Positions 24,951 through 33,866 of a stretch of DNA of 64,000 nt are shown here, in pieces. Each line of letters starts with the position of its first letter. The stretch's first letter is position 1. The DNA is from Pimelobacter simplex (GTDB taxonomy: Bacteria; Actinomycetota; Actinomycetes; Propionibacteriales; Nocardioidaceae): positions 496,001 to 560,000 of the forward strand of contig NZ_FOUK01000001.1 of assembly GCF_900114845.1 (NCBI RefSeq), given 5' to 3'. The notes below the pieces were generated by a model. The model saw only the letters and a program-made list of their open reading frames with translations. It was not told the origin of the DNA and ran no database searches. A program made the position numbers and the translations under genes.

Positions 24951-26246
24951 TCAGGCCAGCGCGAAGTAGCGCAGGTACACGTAGAGCCAGGCCACCAGCA
25001 ACGTCATCACGGTGACGACGACGCCGTACTTCGTGAACTGCCAGAAGCTGATCGGCTCGCCGGCCTTGGCGGCGATGCCGAGCACCACCACGTTGGCGCC
25101 GGCGGCGACGGCGGTCGCGTTGCCGCCGAGGTCGGCGCCGAACACGAACGCCCACCACAGGGGGCTGTCGGCGCCGGAGGCGGCGGTCGAGGCGACCATC
25201 TCCTCGACGATCGGGACGGTGGCGGTCGTGTAGGGGATGTTGTCGACGAACGCGCCGACCACACCCGAGCCGAAGAGCAGCGCGGTCGCGGCGAGCAGCT
25301 CGCGGTCGCCCATCGCCTCGGCGGCGACCTCGCTGATCCGGCCGATGACGCCGACCTGGACGAGCGAGCCGACCAGGACGAAGAGCGCCATGAAGAACGC
25401 GAGCGTGCCCCACTCGACCTCCTCGAGGAACTCCTCGGGCTCGGTGCGCGAGACCAGCACGGTCGCGCCGGCGCCCAGCATCGCGACCATGGACGGGTCG
25501 AGGTGCAGCACCGTGTGCAGGCTGAACGCGACCATCACCAGGCCGAGCACCACCAGGCAGCGCACGAGCATCCGCATGTTGGTGATCGCGTCGCGGGGAT
25601 GCAGGTCGCCGAGCACGTCGCTGACGTCGACGACCTCGCCGAACGACTTGCGGAACAGCCAGCGCGCCATCACGACGAACAGCACGAGCAGGATGACGGT
25701 CAGCGGCAGCGAGTGGACGAGGAAGTCGTCGAAGGTCAGCCCCGCGCGGCTGCCGATGATGATGTTGGGCGGGTCGCCGATGAGCGTCGCGGTGCCGCCG
25801 ATGTTGGAGGCGAGGATCAGCGAGATCAGGTACGGCGCCGACGGCAGCCCGAGCTGCCGGCAGACCGAGATGGTGACCGGCGCGACCAGGAGCACGCACG
25901 TCACGTTGTCGAGGATCGGGGCGACCGTCGCGCTGATCAGCACCAGCAGGACGAGCAGCCGGTACGGATGGCCGCCGGACTTGCGAGCGGCCCACAGCGC
26001 CAGGAACTCGAAGAGCCCGGTCTGCTTGAGGACGCCGACGATCACCATCATCCCGAAGAGCAGGAAGATGACGTTCCAGTCGATGCCGGTCTCGTGGTCG
26101 AAGAACGCGGACTGGGCGTCGACCAGGCCGATCACCGCCATCGCGGCGACGCCGCCGAGCGCGGCCGCGACGCGGTGCACGCGCTCGGTGGCGATGAGGG
26201 CGTAGGCGACGATGAAGATGGACAGGGCGGCGGAGGTGAGGATCAC
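24951..26246 (-). CDS. ArsB/NhaD-type anion or Na+/H+ permease
   Basis: 431 residues from GTG 26246, with about 11 membrane helices. IT-superfamily signatures: APILDNVTCVLLVAPV near the centre of the first half, SNIGGTATLIGDPPNIII (about 155-170), and the pseudo-symmetric FVDNIPYTTATVPI and DLGGNATAVAAGANVVV in the second half. Such proteins exchange sodium/protons or transport arsenite or dicarboxylates. GTGA overlap with the upstream TrkA-C gene implies regulation by a nucleotide or ion sensor. Substrate not determined. Confidence 0.88.
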   Translation of the reverse strand: MILTSAALSIFIVAYALIATERVHRVAAALGGVAAMAVIGLVDAQSAFFDHETGIDWNVIFLLFGMMVIVGVLKQTGLFEFLALWAARKSGGHPYRLLVLLVLISATVAPILDNVTCVLLVAPVTISVCRQLGLPSAPYLISLILASNIGGTATLIGDPPNIIIGSRAGLTFDDFLVHSLPLTVILLVLFVVMARWLFRKSFGEVVDVSDVLGDLHPRDAITNMRMLVRCLVVLGLVMVAFSLHTVLHLDPSMVAMLGAGATVLVSRTEPEEFLEEVEWGTLAFFMALFVLVGSLVQVGVIGRISEVAAEAMGDRELLAATALLFGSGVVGAFVDNIPYTTATVPIVEEMVASTAASGADSPLWWAFVFGADLGGNATAVAAGANVVVLGIAAKAGEPISFWQFTKYGVVVTVMTLLVAWLYVYLRYFALA

Positions 26247-26719
26247 GCCGCGGACCTCCGCACGCCGAACGCCTCGGCGCTCGTGCTCGGCTCGAGCGAC
26301 TCGTACCAGCCGGCCAGCCGGCCGTAGCGGCTCACCGCGCGCAGCCGGTCCTCGACCTCGCCGACCTGGTCGCGCGCCGCGACCGCCAGCACCTGGTCGC
26401 CCTCGCGGAAGGTGGTGCGCCCGGTCGGGACCAGCGCGTCCCGCCCCCGGGTGACGAGCGAGATCGCCGCCCCGGCGGGCAGCCGGAGCTCGTCGACCTC
26501 GACGCCGGCCAGCCGCGACTCGGGCTCGACCTCGAACCGCAGCAGGACGGCGTCGAGCCGGTCGAGCGTCGCGAACCCGATCGACACCTTGTGCACGAAG
26601 CTGCCCTTCTCGGCCCAGCGCGGCTGCCGTCCCCGGCCCACCGCGAGCCCGATCGCGAACCCGATCGCGGCGCAGAGCATGCCGACCGCGACGGCCAGCT
26701 CGACCTCAGCGGCGCCCAT
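26243..26719 (-). CDS. TrkA-C (RCK_C) regulatory protein with N-terminal membrane helix
   Basis: 158 residues. One hydrophobic helix (about 5-27) precedes a TrkA-C domain: LAGVEVDELRLPAGAAISLV then DALVPTGRTTFREGDQVLAV. TrkA-C domains bind ligands such as cyclic dinucleotides or cations and gate transporters. The overlap with the ArsB/NhaD-type gene makes it the probable regulatory subunit of that permease. Its start overlaps the end of the frame-disrupted upstream gene by 14 bases. Confidence 0.85.
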   Translation of the reverse strand: MGAAEVELAVAVGMLCAAIGFAIGLAVGRGRQPRWAEKGSFVHKVSIGFATLDRLDAVLLRFEVEPESRLAGVEVDELRLPAGAAISLVTRGRDALVPTGRTTFREGDQVLAVAARDQVGEVEDRLRAVSRYGRLAGWYESLEPSTSAEAFGVRRSAA

Positions 26720-27162
26720 CCGGTCGACCTCCCTCGTCGGGCTCGGCGGACGGCGAGGCCAGCAGGTGCTCGCACGCGATCACGTCGACGGCGAGCAGCT
26801 CGGCGCCGAGGCTGCGCAGGGGGGGCGCGCACGGCGTCCTCGACCTCGAGGAGCCGGGGACCCAGGCCGGCGTCGAGCACGGCGAGCTCCTGGCGCCGTA
26901 CCCAGTCGGCGGTGGCGGGGACGACGAGCGCGAGCGTGATCCGCTCCAGGTCGTCGTCGGGAAGGTCGGGGAAGGGGGACGACAGCCGGGCCTCGAGCAG
27001 CACCCGCAGGTCGGCGGCGTCGGCGGTCCGCGCCCGCACGGTCAGGGGGACGACGTGCAGTGCCTGGGTGCCGCTGCCCTCACCCCGTGGGGGTGATCCG
27101 TCGTCCCGTACGGCGAGCAGTCGGCCCAGGGAGCGCCGGAGTCGGGTGAGGGTCAGCGGCAT
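26706..27162 (-). CDS. Gene of unknown function with an apparent frameshift at a 7-G run
   Basis: Begins at ATG 27162 and reads well for about 113 codons, then the frame slides at seven consecutive G bases (26819-26825). Uncorrected, it continues as arginine-rich nonsense through the next gene. Removing one G restores PLRSLGAELLAVDVIACEHL and a stop at 26706 that overlaps the TrkA-C start, giving about 151 residues. The translation VHPLTVRARTADA-like central segment and the helix near the end are not recognised. It probably encodes a third small subunit of the permease system. Either a sequencing error or a true slip/phase-variable mutation. Confidence 0.65.
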
Positions 27163-27196
27163 GTCTCCAGGCTTCCTGGCGGCGGCGCCCGGCGGT

Positions 27197-27214
27197 ATGG
27201 GGTCCAGCCCCCAT
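27197..27214. promoter_or_regulatory. Inverted repeat ATGGGG-N6-CCCCAT upstream of the sensor kinase
   Basis: Six-base perfect arms in the 86-base gap between the minus-strand gene starting at 27162 and the kinase GTG at 27249. Palindromes of this kind are common operators of NarL-type response regulators, so autoregulation is plausible. Confidence 0.4.
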
Positions 27215-27248
27215 TTCCTCGCGCGCCCGCGTCGGGGAGGGTAGGGGA

Positions 27249-28217
27249 GTGCGGCTGCTCAACACGTCCCTGTACTGGAAGGTCTGCCTGATCAACGGTG
27301 CCGTGCTGGGCGCCGCCACGGCCGTGCTGCTGTTCTCGCCCGCCCGGGTCTCGCGCCAGGCCGTGGTCTCCGAGGCGATCGTGCTCGTCGTCGGCCTGGG
27401 CCTCGTCCTCGTCGTCACCGCCGCCCTGCTGCGCAGCGCGCTCGGTCCGGTCGACCGGGTGATCCGCGAGATGGCGACCGCCCAGCTCGGCGGCGAGGAG
27501 CGCCGGCCCGAGCCCGGTACCGGAGGCGACGGGCCGGGCGACCAGCTGGTCCGCAGCTACCACGCGATGCTCGAGCGCCTGGAGCGCGAGCGTCGCTCCA
27601 GCAGCGCCCGGGCACTCGCCGCGCAGGAGGCCGAGCGGCACCGGATCGCCCGCGAGCTGCACGACCAGATCGGCCAGAACCTCACCGTCGTCCTGCTCGG
27701 GCTCAAGCAGCTCGAGGACCGCGTCCCCGCCGAGCTCCAGGGCGAGCTGGCGCTGGTGCGCGAGACCGCGCGCACCGGCCTCGACGACGTGCGACGGGTC
27801 GCGCGCGAGCTGCGCCCCGGCGTCCTCGACGACCTCGGCCTGCACGCCGCGCTCGCCGCGCTCACCACCGACGTCGCCGCGCACGGCGGGCCGGCGGTGC
27901 GCCGTACGTTCGGCCCGGGGCTGCCCGACCTCGGCCACGACGTCGAGGTGGTCGTCTACCGCGTCGCGCAGGAGGCGCTGACCAACGTCGTGCGCCACGC
28001 CGGCGCCAGCCGGGTCGACCTGTCCCTGCTCCGGCTGGGCCACGAGGTGGTGCTCGAGGTCGCCGACGACGGCCGCGGGCTCGGCCCGGCCCCCGCCGAC
28101 CGGGGCGGCACCGGCCTCGACGGCATGCGCGACCGCGCCGCCCTCGTCGGCGGCACCGTCGAGCTTTACTCCGGCGAGCGGGGCACCACAGTCCGGCTCA
28201 AGGTGCCCGCCGCATGA
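27249..28217 (+). CDS. Sensor histidine kinase, NarX/LiaS-type (HisKA_3)
   Basis: 322 residues from GTG. Two N-terminal membrane helices (about 12-30 and 42-62) with a very short extracytoplasmic loop; then a HAMP-like linker. The HisKA_3 phosphoacceptor is RIARELHDQIGQN with His138. The ATPase domain shows EALTNVVRHAGA (N box), ADDGRGLG (G1) and GTGLDGMRDR (G2). It probably senses an intramembrane signal. It overlaps the response regulator gene by four bases. Confidence 0.93.
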   Translation: MRLLNTSLYWKVCLINGAVLGAATAVLLFSPARVSRQAVVSEAIVLVVGLGLVLVVTAALLRSALGPVDRVIREMATAQLGGEERRPEPGTGGDGPGDQLVRSYHAMLERLERERRSSSARALAAQEAERHRIARELHDQIGQNLTVVLLGLKQLEDRVPAELQGELALVRETARTGLDDVRRVARELRPGVLDDLGLHAALAALTTDVAAHGGPAVRRTFGPGLPDLGHDVEVVVYRVAQEALTNVVRHAGASRVDLSLLRLGHEVVLEVADDGRGLGPAPADRGGTGLDGMRDRAALVGGTVELYSGERGTTVRLKVPAA

Positions 28218-28870
28218 GCGCCCCCATGATCCGGGTCCTCCTCGCCGACGACCACGCCCTGGTCCGCCGCGGCGTCCGCCTCATCCTCGAGCAGCAGCCC
28301 GACATCGAGGTCGTCGCCGAGGCCGCCGACGGGGCCGAGGTGATCGCGCTGCTGCGCCAGGTCGAGGTCGACCTCGTCGTCCTCGACATCGCGATGCCGA
28401 TCATGACCGGCCTCCAGGCCGCCCGCGAGATCGCCCGCCGCCGCGAGCCCCCGCGCGTCCTCATGCTGTCGATGCACGACAACGAGCAGTACTTCTTCTC
28501 CGCCCTCAAGCTCGGCGCCAGCGGCTACGTCCTCAAGTCCGTCGTCGACGAGGACCTGGTCGAGGCGGTCCGCGCCGCCGTCCGCGGCGAGGCCTTCGTC
28601 TACCCCGGCGCGATGGGCGCCCTCGTCCGCGACTACCTCGACCGCCTCGCCCGCGGCGACCGCGTTCCCGAGACGGTGCTGACCCCGCGCGAGGACGAGG
28701 TGCTCAAGCTGATCGCCGAGGGCCGCTCGTCGCGCGAGATCGCGGGCCTGCTGTCGATCAGCGTCAAGACGGTCGAGAAGCACCGGTCGAGCATCCTGGC
28801 CCGGCTGGGGATGAACGACCGGACCCAGCTGACGCGGTACGCCATCCGGGCGGGGCTGATCGAGCCGTAG
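28214..28870 (+). CDS. NarL/LuxR-type response regulator
   Basis: 218 residues. Receiver domain: LLADDHALVRRG (Asp12-13), phosphoacceptor VVLDIAMP (Asp about 58), and the conserved Lys in GYVLKS. The output LuxR HTH is LTPREDEVLKLIAEGRSSRE and SVKTVEKHRSSILARLGM. Partner of the kinase directly upstream. Both are intact, unlike the orphan at 9747. Confidence 0.95.
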   Translation: MSAPMIRVLLADDHALVRRGVRLILEQQPDIEVVAEAADGAEVIALLRQVEVDLVVLDIAMPIMTGLQAAREIARRREPPRVLMLSMHDNEQYFFSALKLGASGYVLKSVVDEDLVEAVRAAVRGEAFVYPGAMGALVRDYLDRLARGDRVPETVLTPREDEVLKLIAEGRSSREIAGLLSISVKTVEKHRSSILARLGMNDRTQLTRYAIRAGLIEP

Positions 28871-28887
28871 GCCTGGCCGGGCGTCGG

Positions 28888-29823
28888 TCAGCCGAGGAGC
28901 TTCTCGAGCTGGTCCAGCATGGTGGTCGCGCCGACGACGCCGATGCCGACCATCCAGGTCTCGTCCTCGACCGCGTGGGCCCGGCCCTCCGCGACGGCGG
29001 GGAGGTCTGCCCACAGGCCGGTCACGGTGGCCATGGTCGTCGCCTTCGGGTCGCCGCCGGGGTTGGCGAAGAAGATCACGTCGCCGTCGATCTCGTCGTA
29101 GCGCTCGGGGCTCAGCTCGACCATCGAGTACTCGTTCCAGTCGTGGTCGCCGAGCTCGAAGCCGACCTGCGCCAGGATCGAGCCGGAGAAGCTGTCGGGG
29201 CCGTAGAGGCGGAAGTTGTCGGGGCGGAAGCGGACCACGGACGCCGTCTTGCCCTGTGCGCCGAGGGTGGTGCCGACGGCCGCGGCGCGACGCGCGAGGT
29301 CGTCGAGGAGGTGCTCCATGTCGGGGCTCCGGTCGAGAGCGGCCGCGGTGGTCCGGGCCTGCTCCTGCCAGTCGGTGCCGGAGTTCTCCGAGAAGACCGT
29401 GGGCGCGATGGCGGACAGCTCGTCGTAGATCGCCTCGTGGCGCACCTTCGAGCCGATGATCAGGTCGGGGGCGAGGTTGGCGATCGCATCGATGTCCGGC
29501 TCGGCGGTCAGGCCGACCACCTCGGTGTCGGCCACCGCGTCGCCCAGGTAGCCGGGCAGACCCTCACCCGCACCCGACTCGGTCGCGCCGACCGGCGTCA
29601 CGCCGAGGGCGACCAGCGCGTCGAGGTGGGGGGAGTCGATGACGACGACCCGCTCCGGCCGGGCGTCGATCCGGGTCTCGCCCAGCGCGTGCTCGACCGT
29701 GTACCCGCCGCCGTCGGCGCCCTGCCCCTCAGGGGACGATCCGCCGCAGGCGGCGAGCACCGTGGCGAGAACCGCCACCATGAGGGCGATGGACATCGGA
29801 AAGCGCCGAGAACGAGCAAGCAT
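28888..29823 (-). CDS. Iron-siderophore ABC transporter substrate-binding lipoprotein
   Basis: 311 residues from ATG 29823. Lipoprotein signal ending VLAACGG, then the periplasmic-binding protein fold of the FecB/FhuD class: RVVVIDSPHLDALVALGVTP, LAPDLIIGSKV and ELSAIAPTVF. It delivers ferri-siderophore to the two permeases encoded divergently at 29891 and 30880. An IdeR-like iron box lies in the shared promoter. Confidence 0.9.
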   Translation of the reverse strand: MLARSRRFPMSIALMVAVLATVLAACGGSSPEGQGADGGGYTVEHALGETRIDARPERVVVIDSPHLDALVALGVTPVGATESGAGEGLPGYLGDAVADTEVVGLTAEPDIDAIANLAPDLIIGSKVRHEAIYDELSAIAPTVFSENSGTDWQEQARTTAAALDRSPDMEHLLDDLARRAAAVGTTLGAQGKTASVVRFRPDNFRLYGPDSFSGSILAQVGFELGDHDWNEYSMVELSPERYDEIDGDVIFFANPGGDPKATTMATVTGLWADLPAVAEGRAHAVEDETWMVGIGVVGATTMLDQLEKLLG

Positions 29824-29848
29824 GGGAGCAGACGGTAGACGCGGCAAC

Positions 29849-29867
29849 CATGGTTAGGCAAACCTAT
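29849..29867. promoter_or_regulatory. IdeR/DtxR-type iron box between siderophore uptake genes
   Basis: GGTTAGGCAAACCTA matches the core of the IdeR consensus (TTAGGTTAGSCTAACCTAA) in 14 of 19 positions, including 12 of 13 in the centre. It sits 26 bases before the minus-strand binding-protein ATG and about 25 before the plus-strand permease GTG, so Fe-loaded IdeR would repress both directions. Confidence 0.8.
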
Positions 29868-29890
29868 GTTGCTGTGCCTAGGGTGGCGCC

Positions 29891-30883
29891 GTGCTCCGCT
29901 CCGCTCTCGGGCTCGCCGGTGCCCTGACGCTCCTGGTGGCAGCCGTCGTGCTCAGCCTCGCGGTCGGTGCCCGGGCCATTCCGCCGCTCGACGTCCTGCG
30001 CGCCCTGCTCGGCCTCGGCGACCGCGACACCACCGCGATCGTCGGCGACCTCCGGGTCGGCCGGACCGTCCTCGGCCTGCTCTGCGGGGCGGCGCTCGGC
30101 GTCGCGGGGGTACTCATGCAGGCGCTCACCCGCAACCCGGTGGCGGACCCGGGCATCCTCGGCGTCAACGCCGGGGCCGCGCTCGGCGTCGTCGTCGGGA
30201 TCGTGCTCACCGGTGCGCTCGGGGCGGCCACCACGCTCGGGTTCGCGCTGGTCGGCGCGGGCGTCGCGACCACCGCGGTGTTCGTGCTCGCGTCGTCCGC
30301 GGCGGTCGCGCTGTCGCCGGTCCGGCTGACCCTCGCCGGCGTGGCGATGGCGGCCGTGCTCACCGGCATCACGCACGCGCTGGTTCTCGTCGACGAGCAG
30401 GTCCTCGACACCTACCGCTACTGGCAGGTCGGCTCGCTGACCGCGCGCCGGGTCGGCGAGCTCGGCCTCGTCGTGCCGGTCGTCGTGGGGGCGGCGCTCG
30501 GCCTGGCGCTGGTGCTGGCCCGCTCGCTCGACGTCCTCGCGCTCGGAGAGGACGCCGGCCGCGCCCTCGGGATCGACCCGGACATCGTCCGCGCCGCCGG
30601 GCTGGTCCTCGTCACCGTGCTCTGCGGCACGGCCACCGCCCTGGCCGGCCCGATCTCGTTCGTCGGCCTGGTGGTGCCCCACGCCGTCCGGCTCGCCGTC
30701 GGCCCGGACCTGCGCCGGGTGATGGCGATCTCGCTGCTCACCGCCCCGGCCCTGCTGATCGCTGCGGACGTCGTCGGACGGGTGGTCGGGCGCGGCGCCG
30801 AGGTGCCGGTCGGCATCGTCGCCGCGTTCGTGGGTGCGCCGGTGCTCGTCGGCTTCGTGCTCGCCGGACGGCGGCTCTCATGA
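29891..30883 (+). CDS. Iron-siderophore ABC transporter permease (FepD/FecC-like)
   Basis: 330 residues from GTG, about ten membrane helices. FecCD hallmarks: LGVAGVLMQALTRNPVADPG and the coupling-helix region GEDAGRALGIDPDIVRA, then AGPISFVGLVVPHAVRL. It forms a heterodimer with the following permease. Overlaps it by four bases. Confidence 0.93.
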   Translation: MLRSALGLAGALTLLVAAVVLSLAVGARAIPPLDVLRALLGLGDRDTTAIVGDLRVGRTVLGLLCGAALGVAGVLMQALTRNPVADPGILGVNAGAALGVVVGIVLTGALGAATTLGFALVGAGVATTAVFVLASSAAVALSPVRLTLAGVAMAAVLTGITHALVLVDEQVLDTYRYWQVGSLTARRVGELGLVVPVVVGAALGLALVLARSLDVLALGEDAGRALGIDPDIVRAAGLVLVTVLCGTATALAGPISFVGLVVPHAVRLAVGPDLRRVMAISLLTAPALLIAADVVGRVVGRGAEVPVGIVAAFVGAPVLVGFVLAGRRLS

Positions 30884-31872
30884 GAGACGCCGTGCGGCAT
30901 CGCGGGTGGGTGGCGGCGCTCGCCGTCCTCGTGCTGGTCCTGCTGCTCGCGTCGCTGCGGCTCGGGGACTACACCGTGGGCTGGGGTGCGCTGGCCGACA
31001 CCCTGCGCGGAGACCCACCCGACCGGATCACCCGCTTCTTCGTGCTCGAGCGACGGCTGCCGCGGGCTCTGGTCGCCCTCGTGGTCGGCGCCGGCCTGGC
31101 CACGGCCGGGGCTGTCTTCCAGGCGGTCACCCGCAACCCCCTGGCCAGTCCCGACGTGATCGGGGTGACGAGCGGCGCGTCGGCCGGAGCGGTCGTGGTG
31201 CTCCTCGTCCTCGGCGGATCGGCGACGGCGGCGTCCTGGGGAGCGCTGGCCGGCGCGCTCCTCGTCGCCCTGCTGGTCGGCGGGCTCACCGTGCGCAGCG
31301 GACTCCAGGGCGGCCGGCTGATCCTGCTCGGCATCGCGTTCGGGGCGCTCGCGAGCAGTGTCGTGGCCTACCTGCTCACCCAGGTCTTCGTCGCCAGCGC
31401 CGTCACCGCGCAGACCTGGCTCACGGGCACTCTCCAGGGCCGCGGCTGGGCCGAGCTGCGCCCCGTCGCGCTGGTGCTCCTCGTCGTCCTGCCCGTCGTG
31501 CTGGGGCACTCCTCGGCGCTGCGGATCCTCGAGCTGGGGGACGACGTCGCCCGCTCGCTCGGTGTCCGGGTCGATGCCGTGCGGGGGACCTTGCTCGCAC
31601 TCGGCACGGTCCTGGTCGCCGCCGCCGTCGCCACGGCCGGTCCGATCTCGTTCGTCGCTCTCGTGGCACCCCACGTCGCACGGCTGCTCACCGGCACCGC
31701 CGCGATCCTCCCGGCCGCGCTCACCGGCGCCTGCCTGCTCGCCGCGGCCGACCTGGTGGCGCTCTACGCGTTCCCGGTGGCGGTCCCCGTCGGCGTCGTC
31801 ACCGTGACGCTCGGCGGGATCTTCTTCGTGCTGCTGCTCTGGCGCGAGGGCCGCCGGTCCGCCGCGCGGTGA
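30880..31872 (+). CDS. Iron-siderophore ABC transporter permease (FepG/FecD-like)
   Basis: 330 residues from ATG 30880. FecCD family: LATAGAVFQAVTRNPLASPD, LGDDVARSLGVRVDAVRG and GPISFVALVAPHVARLL, with ten predicted helices. Partner of the permease at 29891. No FecE/FepC-type ATPase follows; the next gene is a convergent exporter, so the ATPase must be encoded elsewhere or shared with another system. Confidence 0.93.
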   Translation: MRDAVRHRGWVAALAVLVLVLLLASLRLGDYTVGWGALADTLRGDPPDRITRFFVLERRLPRALVALVVGAGLATAGAVFQAVTRNPLASPDVIGVTSGASAGAVVVLLVLGGSATAASWGALAGALLVALLVGGLTVRSGLQGGRLILLGIAFGALASSVVAYLLTQVFVASAVTAQTWLTGTLQGRGWAELRPVALVLLVVLPVVLGHSSALRILELGDDVARSLGVRVDAVRGTLLALGTVLVAAAVATAGPISFVALVAPHVARLLTGTAAILPAALTGACLLAAADLVALYAFPVAVPVGVVTVTLGGIFFVLLLWREGRRSAAR

Positions 31873-31886
31873 GCCGCTCGCCGCTC

Positions 31887-33866
31887 CTACAGCGGGACGT
31901 CCGCCCGCCGCGGGTCGCACCACGGCGCCCCGGCCGGGGTGCGCGAGAACTGCTCGTCGTAGAGCCGCTTGTAGAGGCCGCCGCTGCGCAGCAGCTCGAC
32001 GTGGGTGCCGTGCTCGACCAGGCGCCCGTCCTCGAGCCCGAAGATGACGTCGGCCGACTGGATCGTCGACAACCGGTGCGCGATCGCGATGGTCGTGCGC
32101 GAGCGGGTGGCGCGCTCGAGGGCCTCCTGGACGAGGCGCTCGGTCTCGTTGTCGAGCGCCGAGGTCGCCTCGTCGAGGATCAGGATGGCGGGGTCCTTGA
32201 GCAGCACGCGGGCGATGGCGAGGCGCTGCTTCTCGCCGCCGGAGAGGCGGTAGCCGCGCTCGCCGGTGATCGTCTCGTAGCCCTCGGGGAAGCTCATGAT
32301 CCGGTCGTGGATGTTGGCGTCCCGCGCGGCCTGCTCGATCTGGTCGGCGCTGGCGCCGGGGCGGGCGTAGGCGATGTTGTCGCGGATCGTGCCGTGGAAG
32401 AGGTAGGGCTCCTGGGTCACCATGCCGACGGCGTCGGCGAGCGACGACAGGGTGAGGTCGCGGACGTCGTGCCCGTCGATGAGGACGGCGCCCTCGGTGA
32501 CGTCGTAGAACCGCGGCACCAGGTAGGTCGCCGTGGTCTTGCCGCTGCCCGAGGGGCCGACGATGGCGGCGAGCTGGCCGGGCTCGACGACCAGGGAGAT
32601 GTCGTCGAGCGCCCAGCCGGTACCGGTGCCGGTCCCGGTGCCGGCCTCGGACTCTGGCTCGGCCTCGATCCGGACGCCGGACTCGCCGAACCGGTCGCGG
32701 TTGGTGGTGCCCGACAGCGCCCGCGGCTCCGGGTAGCGGAACCGGACGTCGCGCAGCTCGACCCGCCCCCGCACCCGGTCGGGGTCGAGGGCGACGGCGC
32801 CCGGCCGCTCGGTGATGGCGGGCTCGAGGTCGAGGTACTCGAAGATCCGGCGGAACAGCGCCAGGGAGGTCTGCACGTCGAGGCTGACCCGCATCAGCTG
32901 CAGCAGCGGCATCTGCAGCCGGCTCTGGAGCGTCGTGAAGGCGACCAGCGTGCCGGCGGTCAGCGAGTCGGCGCCGGCCGGGAGGGCGCCGGTGACGATC
33001 CAGCCGGCGACCAGGTAGATCAGCGCGGGGGTGATCGCGAAGAACACCTGCACGACGGCGAAGAACGTGCGGCCGGTCATCGCCTGCTCGACCTGGAGCC
33101 GGGTCTGGCGGCGGTTGGCCTCGCGGTAGCGGGCGACCTCCGACTCGGAGCGGTTGAACACCTTCGCGAGCAGGATGCCGCTGACCGACAGCGCCTCCTC
33201 GGTGATGGCGGTCATCTCCGACAGCGACTCCTGGGTACGGCGGGCCAGGCGCTGGCGCCGCCGTCCGACACGGAGCTGCAGCAGCACGAACAGCGGCATC
33301 ACGACGAGCGTGAGGATCGTCAGCTGCCACGACAGCACGACCATCGACACGAACGCCGCCGACACGGTCACCGTGTTCTGCACGATCGTCGTCGCGGTGT
33401 CGGTCAGCACCGTGCGGACGCCGGCCACGTCGTTGGCCAGCCGGGACTGGATCGCGCCGGTCTTGGTCGCGGTGAAGAACGCGAGCTCCATCTTCTGGAG
33501 GTGCTCGAAGAGGTCGCCGCGCAGGTCGGCCATCGCGGAGTTGCCGACGGTCGAGGTCAGCCAGTTCTGCCCGATCCCGATGAGCGCGGTCGCGACCGGG
33601 ATCGCGCACATCCCGGCGACCAGCCAGGCCAGCAGGTGCAGCCGCGGGGGACCGCCGTCGAGGGGGAAGAGCGCGTTGTCGAAGACCGCGCGGGTCAGGA
33701 AGGGCACGAGCGACTGCAGCGTCGCCGCGGCGACGACCGCGACGAGGACGAGCGCGATCTTGCTGCGGTAGGGCCGCAGCAGCCGCGCCACGCGCGGCAG
33801 CACCGGCTCGTCGCGGCGCAGGTCGCCCGGCTCGAGGTGGGTGATCACGGCACTCGGTCGCGGCAT
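31887..33866 (-). CDS. ABC exporter (fused membrane and ATPase domains)
   Basis: 659 residues. An N-terminal six-helix exporter domain (about 35-330) is followed by the ATPase domain: GPSGSGKTT (Walker A), LSGGEKQRLAIARVLL (signature) and AILILDEATSALD (Walker B), HRLSTI switch His. Between the first beta strands of the ATPase an insertion of about 40 residues contains an unusual GT repeat and acidic patch (residues about 405-445). Homodimeric multidrug/lipid exporter type. Its start overlaps the nitroreductase stop (TGATG), so the two are cotranscribed. Confidence 0.92.
   Translation of the reverse strand: MPRPSAVITHLEPGDLRRDEPVLPRVARLLRPYRSKIALVLVAVVAAATLQSLVPFLTRAVFDNALFPLDGGPPRLHLLAWLVAGMCAIPVATALIGIGQNWLTSTVGNSAMADLRGDLFEHLQKMELAFFTATKTGAIQSRLANDVAGVRTVLTDTATTIVQNTVTVSAAFVSMVVLSWQLTILTLVVMPLFVLLQLRVGRRRQRLARRTQESLSEMTAITEEALSVSGILLAKVFNRSESEVARYREANRRQTRLQVEQAMTGRTFFAVVQVFFAITPALIYLVAGWIVTGALPAGADSLTAGTLVAFTTLQSRLQMPLLQLMRVSLDVQTSLALFRRIFEYLDLEPAITERPGAVALDPDRVRGRVELRDVRFRYPEPRALSGTTNRDRFGESGVRIEAEPESEAGTGTGTGTGWALDDISLVVEPGQLAAIVGPSGSGKTTATYLVPRFYDVTEGAVLIDGHDVRDLTLSSLADAVGMVTQEPYLFHGTIRDNIAYARPGASADQIEQAARDANIHDRIMSFPEGYETITGERGYRLSGGEKQRLAIARVLLKDPAILILDEATSALDNETERLVQEALERATRSRTTIAIAHRLSTIQSADVIFGLEDGRLVEHGTHVELLRSGGLYKRLYDEQFSRTPAGAPWCDPRRADVPL

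Noticed and set aside
26332..26706. Extension of the gene starting at 27162 through the TrkA-C gene
   Set aside because: The extension is Arg/Ser-rich and results from the 7-G run; the other frame gives a natural end.
30418..33609. A 1063-codon minus-strand open frame
   Set aside because: Most of it is antisense to the FecCD permeases or out of frame with the ABC exporter; no domain was seen.
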